DNA of 64,000 bases from Bacteroidota bacterium (GTDB lineage: Bacteria > Bacteroidota > Bacteroidia > 2-12-FULL-35-15): positions 110,344 to 174,343 of the forward strand of contig JAOQAG010000048.1 in assembly GCA_025963715.1 (NCBI GenBank). Reading direction: 5' to 3'. The position numbers and the translations under genes were made by a program. This document shows, piece after piece, positions 25,052-34,013 of this stretch (the stretch's first letter is position 1; every line of letters starts with the position of its first letter). The notes beneath the pieces are model-generated. The model was not told the origin of the DNA. It ran no database searches and worked only from the letters and a program-made list of their open reading frames with translations.

Positions 25052-27355
25052 TCAGAACGGATAACCGATGGCGACGTTCAGGATGAGGTTATCGCTTCTC
25101 CAGTTGGGATCGCCAAAGCTGATCTTATTAACAACCCAGCGCTCGTTCTCCGGCAACCATGGCTTGCGGAGCGGAACGCCCAGGTCGAAGCGCAATACAA
25201 AAAATGAAACATCCACACGTAATCCTACACCGGCACCCACTGCTATTTCTTTGTAAAAACGATCGAATGCAAACGGCGGTGATGTAACAGCCGGATCATT
25301 TTTCAACAACCAGATATTGCCCGCATCTGCGAATACAGCGCCTTTCAGGAATTTAAAAATATCAAAACGGTATTCGGCATTGGATTCTAATTTTACGTCG
25401 CCGCCCTGCTGAATAAAAATAGCATCGCTGGTACGTGGCTGCAGGAATGATCCCGGGCCTAAGGAATTGATCGGGAAAGCGCGGATGCTGTTCGGGCCAC
25501 CGCTAAAAAACTGCTTTACATACGGCAGTGTGGAGGAATTGCCATAGGCTTTGCCAACACCGGCAAACAGGCGCAACGCAATCTTACTGTTTGTAAAATT
25601 GTAATAATCCCGCGCATCCACGCTGATCTTTGCAAACTGCGAATAAGGTGTCCCGCCAATGGAGAAAGGCTGATCCGCCGATATTTTTTTTCCGCCGATG
25701 CTGTTGAGCGCCGAAAATGTATTTCCTGCTGCTTCGGTCAGGAGGTTAAAATAAAACTGGTTTATTTTTAATGGCAGCACCTGCTCGTTGTAACGATATG
25801 AATACGTAACACCTGCAATAAATTGTTCTTCATAACTTTTTTTAATGAAAGGATTGGATTCCAGCAACGTGTTAAATTCAGGCGATTTGTTTACCACGGA
25901 AGTGAAATTCACATTTACCGGATCCAGTTCATGTTCCTTTGTAATAGATTCTTTCCATTTATAACCATAAATAAACTGGAAGGAGCGCAGATCAAAATAA
26001 CCGATACGTTTTAAATAATTGTAACCGATGGAAAATTTTGTTTTCGGAACGTACAAACTGCTTGTTTTTTTTATCCGGAACGGAACAATAAAACGGGGGA
26101 AGTATAATTCCACCTGTGGATTCACAGAATAGGAGTAGAGGTTTTTATATTTTCCGCTGAATTGTGTCTCAAATGAACCTGCCAGGTTCAGGTTTAATAA
26201 TTCAGCTCCGTGTAATGCATTCCTGTTGCGAAAGCTCACGTTTGCTTCCGGTCCCACAAAATCATTTGATTTGGAAATAATATTTCCTTCCGCCCGCAGC
26301 GTACGTTTTGGCATGGGCGTGAGTAAAATGATCATGTTTAATTTTGTAGAATCGGTTTTACTCGGATTGAATTTTACACGCACAAATTTATACACACCCA
26401 GGTTCATCAAACGGTTGAGTGTGATGTTGTGATTTTTGCGCGAATAGGTATATCCGGGTTTCAGGTAAACCGATTCAAGAATTACTTTTGGTTTTACTTT
26501 AGTATTTTTGTCGAGGAAAATAACACTGTCCACCACCAAACGTTCGTGTTCTTTTTTCAGCGTATCTTTTCCTTCGTTCAGCGAGTAATCCGGGTTGATG
26601 TACACATTGTCGATCGTGTACACCATCAGCGCTTTCTCCGGCGTTTCTTCCTTTACGGTGAGCTGCAGCGAAACTGTTTTTGTAGCTTGTGATGTATCCA
26701 CTTTAAACAATAAATAATCAGGGCTGAAATAAAAATAACCGTTGTCTTTTAAAACACCATCAATCCGTTCGCGTTCATTTTTCAGTACATCCAGGTCATA
26801 ATCAATTCCCGGTTTTATCAGCGTTTCTTTTTGCGCATCTGCAATCAGCTTTGTAAATGCGTTATTTCCCAAATTAAAAGAAACATCTTTGATGGTGTAT
26901 GGATTACTTACGTGACACGTATAAATGACTTTTACCGTATGTTTCTTTTCGATGATCTTGTAATCGGCAGTTCCATTGAAGATCCCGGTATTAAAAAGTG
27001 CTGCATCAATGTATTGCGCGGTTTGTGCCGGTTTTACGGTACTCATCAGCACGGGTGGTTCGCCCTGACTTTTTAACCAGCTGCGGATACCTTTTTTTGT
27101 AGGGTTTCCGGCAATGGAATACAGCCATAATTTTGTACGGATCCCCAAAAAACTGGCATTCGGCTCGGGGCGGATCACACTTTTTGCTGCTTCCGTAATT
27201 TTTCCTTTGTTCCTGATCTTCTCTGTTGCTTCGATCTTTACTTTCGAACCCACATACAATTTTTCCCCCGGCGGCAAATGCTTGGTGCCGCTGCAGGAAG
27301 AGATCAACATCACGATGATCACATAAAAAATATTATTTCGTAACAGGCGTTTCAT
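25052..27355 (-). CDS. tamL: TamL: TamA/BamA-family outer-membrane barrel with lipoprotein signal
   Basis: 767 residues. The signal ends in lipobox ISSC (Cys21), the feature that separates Bacteroidota TamL from TamA. POTRA-like alpha/beta modules (about 130-360) contain YTIKDVSFNLG and a further YTYSRKN segment. The 16-strand barrel (about 370-767) carries the conserved strand/loop phrase GGPNSIRAFP and a final aromatic residue (IGYPF). It should act with TamB to move lipids or insert proteins at the outer membrane. Its start overlaps the end of tamB by 23 bases, so the two are co-translated. Confidence 0.92.
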   Translation of the reverse strand: MKRLLRNNIFYVIIVMLISSCSGTKHLPPGEKLYVGSKVKIEATEKIRNKGKITEAAKSVIRPEPNASFLGIRTKLWLYSIAGNPTKKGIRSWLKSQGEPPVLMSTVKPAQTAQYIDAALFNTGIFNGTADYKIIEKKHTVKVIYTCHVSNPYTIKDVSFNLGNNAFTKLIADAQKETLIKPGIDYDLDVLKNERERIDGVLKDNGYFYFSPDYLLFKVDTSQATKTVSLQLTVKEETPEKALMVYTIDNVYINPDYSLNEGKDTLKKEHERLVVDSVIFLDKNTKVKPKVILESVYLKPGYTYSRKNHNITLNRLMNLGVYKFVRVKFNPSKTDSTKLNMIILLTPMPKRTLRAEGNIISKSNDFVGPEANVSFRNRNALHGAELLNLNLAGSFETQFSGKYKNLYSYSVNPQVELYFPRFIVPFRIKKTSSLYVPKTKFSIGYNYLKRIGYFDLRSFQFIYGYKWKESITKEHELDPVNVNFTSVVNKSPEFNTLLESNPFIKKSYEEQFIAGVTYSYRYNEQVLPLKINQFYFNLLTEAAGNTFSALNSIGGKKISADQPFSIGGTPYSQFAKISVDARDYYNFTNSKIALRLFAGVGKAYGNSSTLPYVKQFFSGGPNSIRAFPINSLGPGSFLQPRTSDAIFIQQGGDVKLESNAEYRFDIFKFLKGAVFADAGNIWLLKNDPAVTSPPFAFDRFYKEIAVGAGVGLRVDVSFFVLRFDLGVPLRKPWLPENERWVVNKISFGDPNWRSDNLILNVAIGYPF

Positions 27356-30300
27356 CTGTTGGTTCTTGTGTTTGTTCTACTGGTTTTTGTTCGGTTTTTT
27401 GTTTCGCTTTTTCTTCCAATTCTTTTTTCTTTTTTTTAGAGCGATACAATAATTCTTTCCATTTATCAAAATCGCGTACATACAATACGCCTGCACCGGT
27501 TTCCACCAGCTGGCCTTCTATCACGCCTTCATATTGGTTGTGGCGGAATGCCTTGATGCGATAGCGGCCGTCTTTCGTCAATTTATATTCCACCGTTACA
27601 TCGCCGGTAATGTCGCTGGCGTTATTTTGCTGTGCTTTTTCGCCTTCCACATCCACCGTTCCGCCCACCTGTACGCTTGCGCGATCATCCAATAAATTCT
27701 TTTTCACACCCACTTCCACCTGCGTTCGCCCTTGTGCCTGGCCAGATGTATAATCATCGTAGGATTGCACGTCAAAATTCAATTCAACACCGGGAACCAC
27801 TTTCGAACTCAACCTGTTCAATTCTGCCGATAAAAATTTACTCACCGTTGTACGTGCCGCATTACCTGCCACATCGGTTTCGGTTTGCAATGGATTTTCC
27901 TGTATAAAGCGGTTGAGCACCAACAATGCAAATACCTGCTTGTTCAATGCCGATGGATCTTCGTTGAGCTGCTGCAGTTTTGCATTTACCGAACCGCCCA
28001 TGATTCCTTTATCTTCCGGCGCCAGCTGGATCTCAAAACTTATTTCGGGTTTCATCAATGCGCCTTTTAATTTCAGGTACACATAAAATAAATACCGTTG
28101 CCGGTAACCCGACTGGTCGGCTTCGCTTAATCCCGCCAGCTGATCGGCCACCAAATCAATAGGTGCAGCGCGAATGGAATAAATGGCATTGATGTTCACA
28201 TCTGCATCCAGCGGATCGCCGTTCCAGATAATAGTGCTGCCCGCTTCAATTTCAAATTTTTTCTTCACCACATTTTCAAGTGATACCAGGTAACTTCCGT
28301 CCGTAAGGTTATATGCGCCGGTCAAACTTATTTTTCCACTCGGGTCGAGTGAAAAACTCAATGCTGCATCGCCTTTCACGACTAATGAATCGTTGCTGCT
28401 TGGATCGAGCAATAAACGAAGTGTTGCTTTTTTATCGATCTCGATGGTAGAAGAAATATCGAAATCTTTTAATTCCGCTTTTTGTTTTACTGTTTTTTCA
28501 TCGCGGGTAAGGATCGGGTTTACTTTTAGTGAATCAATAAATAATACTACGCCGTCGCCACGATCGGTCGTGAGCTTGGATTCCGGCACTGCGAATGTGA
28601 AATTAGATCCTTCTTTTAATTTAATGCTGGAGCTGATCACAGGAAAACCCGGTGTGCCTTTTACATTTATTTTACTGTCGATGATCATTCGTCCGTAATA
28701 CACTTTATTATCTTTTGCAGTGGTATTGAACAGCATAAAATCTTTTGTATTAACCGAAAGTGCAAATTTAAAATCGCTGAAATGATCCATGTTGATGCTG
28801 CCGTTGATCACCGCACTGTGATTGTTTTTATCCAATATGGTAAAGGATCTCAGCGTAACTGCATTGGGCGTGATCTCTATGGTTTCGTTTTTTAATTGCA
28901 GGCGGTTATTTAAAAATGCAGGATTTACAAACGCATCCTTAAACGTAAGTGATCCGTTCACCAGCGGTTCTTTTGTGCTTCCGCGAATGGAAAATTTTCC
29001 ATACACGTCCCCGGCAGTTTGCGTTACCTGCCCGAGTGAAAATGCTTCCACTGTTTTTAATGCAAGCGATTGAATGTCGACATCGAAATTAAGCGCATCC
29101 GCCGCAGCGTTTGGCAGGAAATAACCTTTTGCGGAAATGCTATTTCCGTTGCCGGACAATGCAAGTTCAATATTAAATTTTTCTGTTGTTGGATTATTTG
29201 CTTTTAAGGTAAGGTCGCCAACCGACACTTTACGGATCGAAAGCTGTTTAATGGAAATATCGGATACAATTCCGTAAGCATTGTTTACGCGTTTCAACAA
29301 TATGGTTCCGTCCAGCGTTCCTTCCGCCAGGCTGGTATCTTTCTCAATAATGCGTGAAACATCTTCGAGCTTAAAATTTTTGATCTCCGCTTTTATATCA
29401 TCGTTGAATTTGTCGTTCGCGGAAGCCACACTGATCTCACTTTGCGCATTGCTCATCACAAAATGATGGATCATAAAACCGGGTTTGCCAAACACAATGG
29501 CGTTGTCGTCCGACAGTTGCCATTGTTTGTTCATCATAAAAAATGTATTGGGATCAATGGTCAGCTTGTAATTGTCCTGCTCTTTTTGCAGCGTTGCCGC
29601 GATCGCCAGTTTTTTATTGTTGAGTGAATCAATGGACGAAACATTGATAGTGGCTTTCTGACCGGCGAGCTTTCCGTTGATCAGGAAATTATCGAATTTT
29701 AATTGCGAATTGGACAAACTCAGACAGGATACTTTATAATTCAGGGAACTGGCATCCGAATGTACATCGATCAATACATTGTCGGCTAAAAATCCATTGT
29801 ATTCAACTTTATTAAAAGCGGTATTTATTTTTAAATTATCGGTTTCGCTGTCAAAGCTGCCGGTAATGGGGCCGGGTTCAAATTGTGTGAGCTGTGGCAG
29901 CAATACTTCCGAAATAATGGGATGATTGTGCAGCTGGATCTCAAATGTAAAATGCTGCGGCGTGGCGGAATGTACCGTATCTTTTGCGCCATCGCTCACA
30001 GCAAAATAACGGTCGACGTGGCGTTTTAGCTGCGTAGCCAATTCGGCCGGTGCAAATGTGCCTGCATATTTTATCCCGATGATGGCGCTGCTTACGTTCA
30101 GTTCGCTTTTGCCTTTTTCATTTACAGTGGCCAGTAAAAACGAATCGAGCACATATCTTTTTCCGTCGTGCGACACCACTATTTTTGTGATGCCCGCAGT
30201 TCCTTTCATTGTATTCAAATCTTTTCCTTTCAGGTCGGCATTGGCAAAAAGCCCGATGCGGAAATCATCTTTTGAAATTTTTAATTTTTGCAGATCGGCA

Positions 30301-32387
30301 CCTTTTAAATTCAGGTTAAATTTATATTGTTCGCTGTCTTTCGCCACATTTACAATGCCGTCAAAATCAAAAACAGCATTGGGATCGTTGAGGTTTATTT
30401 TTCCTTCAAACTTTTGTCCGGATGCAGTTCCATCAATAGTTAGTTTGTGATACGTGTATTTATTCAGATAAAATTCCGGTGCATCTGCAGTTATTTTTGC
30501 CTGCACTTTTTCTTTATCCAGCCCGTGCCCGTTGATTACTGCATTTAGCGTTACGGGGCCAAACATGCCGGTGGTGTCATTCAGCAGGCGCGCCACATTA
30601 AACTGATGAATGTGCAGGTTTCCCGAAAAATTTTCTGCCTTGTCGATGTCGCCCGTCACTTCTGCATTTCCGAAATCGCTTTTCAGATCAACCGCGCCGG
30701 AGAATGCTTTCAGCTTTCCTTTAAATTTTCCATTCAGTTTTATGTCTTGCGGCAGCGCGATGCTTTTTGGAAGCAGGCTGTCGCCCAGTAATTTTTTTAC
30801 ATCACGGCTGCCGCTGGTAACGGTCAGTTCGGGAATATCAAAATAAGCATTTTCTGCATCGGGCAAACCAATGATGGTAAAATCGGTGGCAATTTCTGTT
30901 TTCTCCCCGGTATTGATCACCAGTTGTTGCCCGCTTAAATGGCCGATAGTGCCGTTCACTTTTCCGGAAACGGTTACCGAATTGGCGGCACTGCTAAAAA
31001 ATGGTTGTTTGATGAGCTGCGGACTGAAATATAAAATGTCGCGTGTGTGAACGATTGTTTTTTTCAGATCTGCATTTACATACAGCTTGCCAATGGAATC
31101 GGCAATGGTTGTTAAGGAAGAATACTTAATACCGGCAGTTGCATTGATGGACGAATTATTTGTTTTGAGAATGAGCTTATTTGCGGTGATGGAATTTTTA
31201 TTCATCACAAAATCTGTAGAAAATTGGTTTACCACAAAATACGTAGAATCGGCAGCTGTAAAGGAATTTACATTTGCCAGGATCTTATCTGTGGAATAGA
31301 AAAGATCTTTTGCATCTAGCGAAATATGTTTGTAATGAATGTGCGCCGCATCAAATACTTTTTTTAATTCGGGTTTGTTAAGCACATTATAAGAAAATTG
31401 ATTGTCGCTCAATTCTATTTTTTTCGCAGTTATATTCCAGTTGTTTTCGGAAGTGGAAACGGATGCAATGCTATCGGTTCCCGTTTTGGGAAGATCGGTA
31501 GTGCTAACGCCTGTGTTGCTTTTTGCAAGCAGCAATTCGTCGAGGTTAACACTTGATTTGTTGAGATCGACGGCTGCATTTTTTACCCGGAGATCAGTGA
31601 TGTTTGAAAAAACAGTTTGTTTTCCTACAAGGTCGTCAAACGCAAATGCACTGTTTTTTATCGTAATGCTCTTTGCCGAGATTACCGGCATTTGCTGCGG
31701 TTCGCCGGAAGGCCCGCTTTTGCTTCTTTTACTGATAATTACTTTGCTGTGCAGATTTTCAAGTGTTACTTCATCTACTTTAAAAATAAGATTGTCTACA
31801 TCCAGCTGATCGATGCTGAGTGCCAGATCGCTGAAATTCGCGGAAGCGTAAACGCCGGAATGTTTATCATTGTATGTAAAATGAATATTTTTGAGCGAAA
31901 CATCGTCAATGGAAAGGTCTGTTTTAGAGCTTTTCGGCTGTTTTACTTTTACTTTTTTTGTAGAATCGCTAAAAGCGGTCAGCAGAAAATTGAAATTGAA
32001 AGTGGTATCATTTTCCGCGCGGGATAATTTAGCGGTAACATTTTCGAGGTCGATGGATTTAAAATGAATTTTGCTGTGCAGCAAACCGATCATGTCCATG
32101 TTTACTTTTGCATCGCCTGCATACAGCAATGTATCGTGGTTAAGATCCTTTAATAACAAGCCTTCTACATACACTGATTTTGGAAACGAGATCCCTATTT
32201 TTTTAATAGCGATGTAAGTATGTGTACGGGAACTTACATAATTGGTAGCGGCATTGATGAGCTTTGATTGTACGGCAGGGATTTTTATGGCAACAATAAG
32301 ACTTACAAGCAGGAAGACGATGACAGCTACCAGCCAGAGTATAAATTTTAATAATTTTTTTAAGACGATTATTAATTTATCGGTCAT
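27333..32387 (-). CDS. tamB: TamB translocation/assembly module protein
   Basis: 1684 residues. A single N-terminal membrane helix (about 10-35) is followed by some 1200 residues of alternating short beta strands forming a hydrophobic groove, as in AsmA/TamB/YhdP proteins. The C-terminal TamB domain (about 1280-1640) contains VKKNLLDDRASVQVGG, and a charged Lys/Glu/Gln tail follows. The protein bridges inner membrane and outer-membrane barrel, carrying phospholipid and helping barrel assembly. ATG at 32387 is preferred; the ATG at 32402 falls in a terminator hairpin. The hairpin at 32398-32430 lies just 11 bases before the start. Confidence 0.93.
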   Translation of the reverse strand: MTDKLIIVLKKLLKFILWLVAVIVFLLVSLIVAIKIPAVQSKLINAATNYVSSRTHTYIAIKKIGISFPKSVYVEGLLLKDLNHDTLLYAGDAKVNMDMIGLLHSKIHFKSIDLENVTAKLSRAENDTTFNFNFLLTAFSDSTKKVKVKQPKSSKTDLSIDDVSLKNIHFTYNDKHSGVYASANFSDLALSIDQLDVDNLIFKVDEVTLENLHSKVIISKRSKSGPSGEPQQMPVISAKSITIKNSAFAFDDLVGKQTVFSNITDLRVKNAAVDLNKSSVNLDELLLAKSNTGVSTTDLPKTGTDSIASVSTSENNWNITAKKIELSDNQFSYNVLNKPELKKVFDAAHIHYKHISLDAKDLFYSTDKILANVNSFTAADSTYFVVNQFSTDFVMNKNSITANKLILKTNNSSINATAGIKYSSLTTIADSIGKLYVNADLKKTIVHTRDILYFSPQLIKQPFFSSAANSVTVSGKVNGTIGHLSGQQLVINTGEKTEIATDFTIIGLPDAENAYFDIPELTVTSGSRDVKKLLGDSLLPKSIALPQDIKLNGKFKGKLKAFSGAVDLKSDFGNAEVTGDIDKAENFSGNLHIHQFNVARLLNDTTGMFGPVTLNAVINGHGLDKEKVQAKITADAPEFYLNKYTYHKLTIDGTASGQKFEGKINLNDPNAVFDFDGIVNVAKDSEQYKFNLNLKGADLQKLKISKDDFRIGLFANADLKGKDLNTMKGTAGITKIVVSHDGKRYVLDSFLLATVNEKGKSELNVSSAIIGIKYAGTFAPAELATQLKRHVDRYFAVSDGAKDTVHSATPQHFTFEIQLHNHPIISEVLLPQLTQFEPGPITGSFDSETDNLKINTAFNKVEYNGFLADNVLIDVHSDASSLNYKVSCLSLSNSQLKFDNFLINGKLAGQKATINVSSIDSLNNKKLAIAATLQKEQDNYKLTIDPNTFFMMNKQWQLSDDNAIVFGKPGFMIHHFVMSNAQSEISVASANDKFNDDIKAEIKNFKLEDVSRIIEKDTSLAEGTLDGTILLKRVNNAYGIVSDISIKQLSIRKVSVGDLTLKANNPTTEKFNIELALSGNGNSISAKGYFLPNAAADALNFDVDIQSLALKTVEAFSLGQVTQTAGDVYGKFSIRGSTKEPLVNGSLTFKDAFVNPAFLNNRLQLKNETIEITPNAVTLRSFTILDKNNHSAVINGSINMDHFSDFKFALSVNTKDFMLFNTTAKDNKVYYGRMIIDSKINVKGTPGFPVISSSIKLKEGSNFTFAVPESKLTTDRGDGVVLFIDSLKVNPILTRDEKTVKQKAELKDFDISSTIEIDKKATLRLLLDPSSNDSLVVKGDAALSFSLDPSGKISLTGAYNLTDGSYLVSLENVVKKKFEIEAGSTIIWNGDPLDADVNINAIYSIRAAPIDLVADQLAGLSEADQSGYRQRYLFYVYLKLKGALMKPEISFEIQLAPEDKGIMGGSVNAKLQQLNEDPSALNKQVFALLVLNRFIQENPLQTETDVAGNAARTTVSKFLSAELNRLSSKVVPGVELNFDVQSYDDYTSGQAQGRTQVEVGVKKNLLDDRASVQVGGTVDVEGEKAQQNNASDITGDVTVEYKLTKDGRYRIKAFRHNQYEGVIEGQLVETGAGVLYVRDFDKWKELLYRSKKKKKELEEKAKQKTEQKPVEQTQEPTDETPVTK

Positions 32388-32397
32388 AATGTAAAAA

Positions 32398-32430
32398 AAC
32401 AAATGCCCTGATTATAACCAGGGCATTTGT
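32398..32430 (-). terminator. Terminator between the small membrane protein and tamB
   Basis: Stem ACAAATGCCCTG/CAGGGCATTTGT with a T-run on the minus strand, 18 bases after the stop of the 50-residue gene and 11 bases before the tamB ATG. It should limit read-through into tamB. Confidence 0.82.
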
Positions 32431-32448
32431 GTGGTTTAAAAAATCTGA

Positions 32449-32601
32449 TTAAATTTTATCACCTCTGATAAGACGTAATACAATTGATATGATTGCAATC
32501 ACTAGCAGGATATGAATTAAGCCTCCTAAATGATAACCAACAAAACCAATTAACCATCCTATAATGAGGATCACCGCGATGATATAAAGTAAATTTCCCA
32601 T
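32449..32601 (-). CDS. Lmo0937-family small membrane protein
   Basis: 50 residues: MGNLLYIIAVILIIGWLIG, then FVGYHLGGLIHILLVIAII and the polar end RLIRGDKI. Two membrane segments with a GG turn and a basic end match the lmo0937/DUF5670 family of tiny membrane proteins common in stress regulons. The start is unambiguous: the only ATG in frame, 55 bases from the TGGCAG motif at 32641-32656. Its own terminator follows. Confidence 0.85.
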   Translation of the reverse strand: MGNLLYIIAVILIIGWLIGFVGYHLGGLIHILLVIAIISIVLRLIRGDKI

Positions 32602-32640
32602 AATATGTATTTGTTTTTATGTTTATATTACCCGGTACAT

Positions 32641-32656
32641 TGAAATTACCCTGCCA
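32641..32656 (-). promoter_or_regulatory. TGGCAY-N5-TT promoter-like motif
   Basis: TGGCAGGGTAATTTCA, 40-55 bases before the ATG at 32601. Confidence 0.42.
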
Positions 32657-32745
32657 GAAAAAAAAGCCTGTTTATTTAGTGAATTTACGTAAAAAGAGTG
32701 AATTTGTGTAGAATTGATTCTACAGCGGGTTACTCGCAGTGGCGC

Positions 32746-32840
32746 GGTTTTATTCCTCGCAGAGACGCAGAGAACGCGGAGCTGTGCGGCGCTGTGTATT
32801 GTCTCGCAAAGACGCAGAGTTCGCAAAGCTGTGTGTTTTT
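32746..32840 (+). repeat. CGCAGAGACGCAGAG repeat
   Basis: TCGCAGAGACGCAGAG, ACGCGGAGCTGTGCGGCG, CTGTGTATTGTCTCGCAAAG and CGCAGAGTTCGCAAAGC in succession; same family as 22882-23012. Confidence 0.75.
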
Positions 32841-32842
32841 TC

Positions 32843-32990
32843 TACCACATAAGGCACAAAGAAACACATAAGGCATGGTGTAGCTTGCCAGGGTGCAATT
32901 TTACAATCCGTCTTTTGCTTTCTTTTGTTCCTTTTGTGGTGAACCTTTTTCACGCTACGCCTTATGTGTTTCTTTGTGCCTTATGTGGTA
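32843..32990. repeat. Inverted pair of TACCACATAAGGCACAAAG
   Basis: Arms of 32 bases (TACCACATAAGGCACAAAG + AAACACATAAGGC) pair perfectly across about 85 bases. The interior carries one inner-type word, TTGTTCCTTTTGTGGT (near 32925-32940). Confidence 0.85.
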
Positions 32991-33026
32991 GAATTTTTTT
33001 TTCCGGTAAAATTAGTAATGATTTTT

Positions 33027-33959
33027 TTAATCATGATTTACAACGGCCGGTTCTACTTCGGTAGCCTGCGTTTCCACCTGCACTGCATAATCGTTGGGAA
33101 TGATCTTACTGCCGTATAAGCGCGAATACACTTTTGTGAACTCCGCTCCAAAATAAAGAATAATGGCGGAATAATACACCCACAGCAAGATCAGGATCAC
33201 TGATCCGGCAGCACCGTATGTACTGGAAATGGTGGAACGGCCGAGGTATGCACCGATCGCAAATTTTCCGAACATAAATAAAAAAGCGGTAATGGACGAT
33301 CCGATGAGTGCATCTTTCAACGCTACTTTTCCATCCGGTAAGGTTTTAAAAATAACGCAGAACAGGGAAGTAATGATCGCGAATACAAGCACAAGGTTGA
33401 CCACATAAAGTGTATCTATGGTAAATTGCGGGAAGCGATGCGCTAACCGCGTATTGAGAATGTCCATTACGGAATTGATGATAAGCCCTACCAGTAAAAG
33501 AAATCCCATGGAGCCGATCATGGAGAACGACATGAGCCTGTTCTTTAAAAATTTCATAATGCCGCGTTTCGGTTTTGCTTTTAATCCCCAGATAGAATTG
33601 ATGGAGCTCTGGATCTCGCCAAATACGCCTGATGCACCGATGAGGAGTGTGATCACACCCACGGTGGCAGCAAACACATTGTCGCTGTTTAACTTCACAT
33701 TTTTAATAATATTCTGGATCTGCAATGCTGCTTCATTTCCAACCAGGCCGTTGATCTGTCCAAAAATTTCCCCTCTTACAGCATCTTTCCCCAGAAAAAT
33801 ACCGCAAAGCGAAATAATAACAATGAGCAATGGAGGTAATGCAAAGATGGTAAAGTAAGATAAGGAAGCTGCCAGTTTAATAGCGTTATCGTCAATGAAG
33901 CCAATGAAGGTCTCTTTGAGCAGTGTTCCTGTTTTTGAAAACGTTTTTTTAATTTGCAT
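33027..33959 (-). CDS. YihY/BrkB-family inner-membrane protein
   Basis: 310 residues with about six membrane helices. The family signature is seen in KLAASLSYFTIFALPPLLI near the N-terminus, GEIQSSINSIWG in the middle and GSVILILLWVYYSAIILYFG near the C-terminus, followed by the conserved GAEFTKVY. YihY/BrkB proteins were once called ribonuclease BN, but that activity belongs to another gene; the role is unknown, with transport suspected. ATG at 33959 is used because upstream in-frame ATGs run into the divergent gene. Confidence 0.9.
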   Translation of the reverse strand: MQIKKTFSKTGTLLKETFIGFIDDNAIKLAASLSYFTIFALPPLLIVIISLCGIFLGKDAVRGEIFGQINGLVGNEAALQIQNIIKNVKLNSDNVFAATVGVITLLIGASGVFGEIQSSINSIWGLKAKPKRGIMKFLKNRLMSFSMIGSMGFLLLVGLIINSVMDILNTRLAHRFPQFTIDTLYVVNLVLVFAIITSLFCVIFKTLPDGKVALKDALIGSSITAFLFMFGKFAIGAYLGRSTISSTYGAAGSVILILLWVYYSAIILYFGAEFTKVYSRLYGSKIIPNDYAVQVETQATEVEPAVVNHD

Positions 33960-34013
33960 AAACTTAATTATTTTAGTAGTGGAGTGTGGCACTCTTTTGG
34001 AACTTGTCTGTAC

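Noticed and set aside
33985..34001. TGGCAC at 33985 as another copy of the promoter-like motif
   Set aside because: The TT is at the wrong distance and the site is only about 28 bases from the ATG at 34014.
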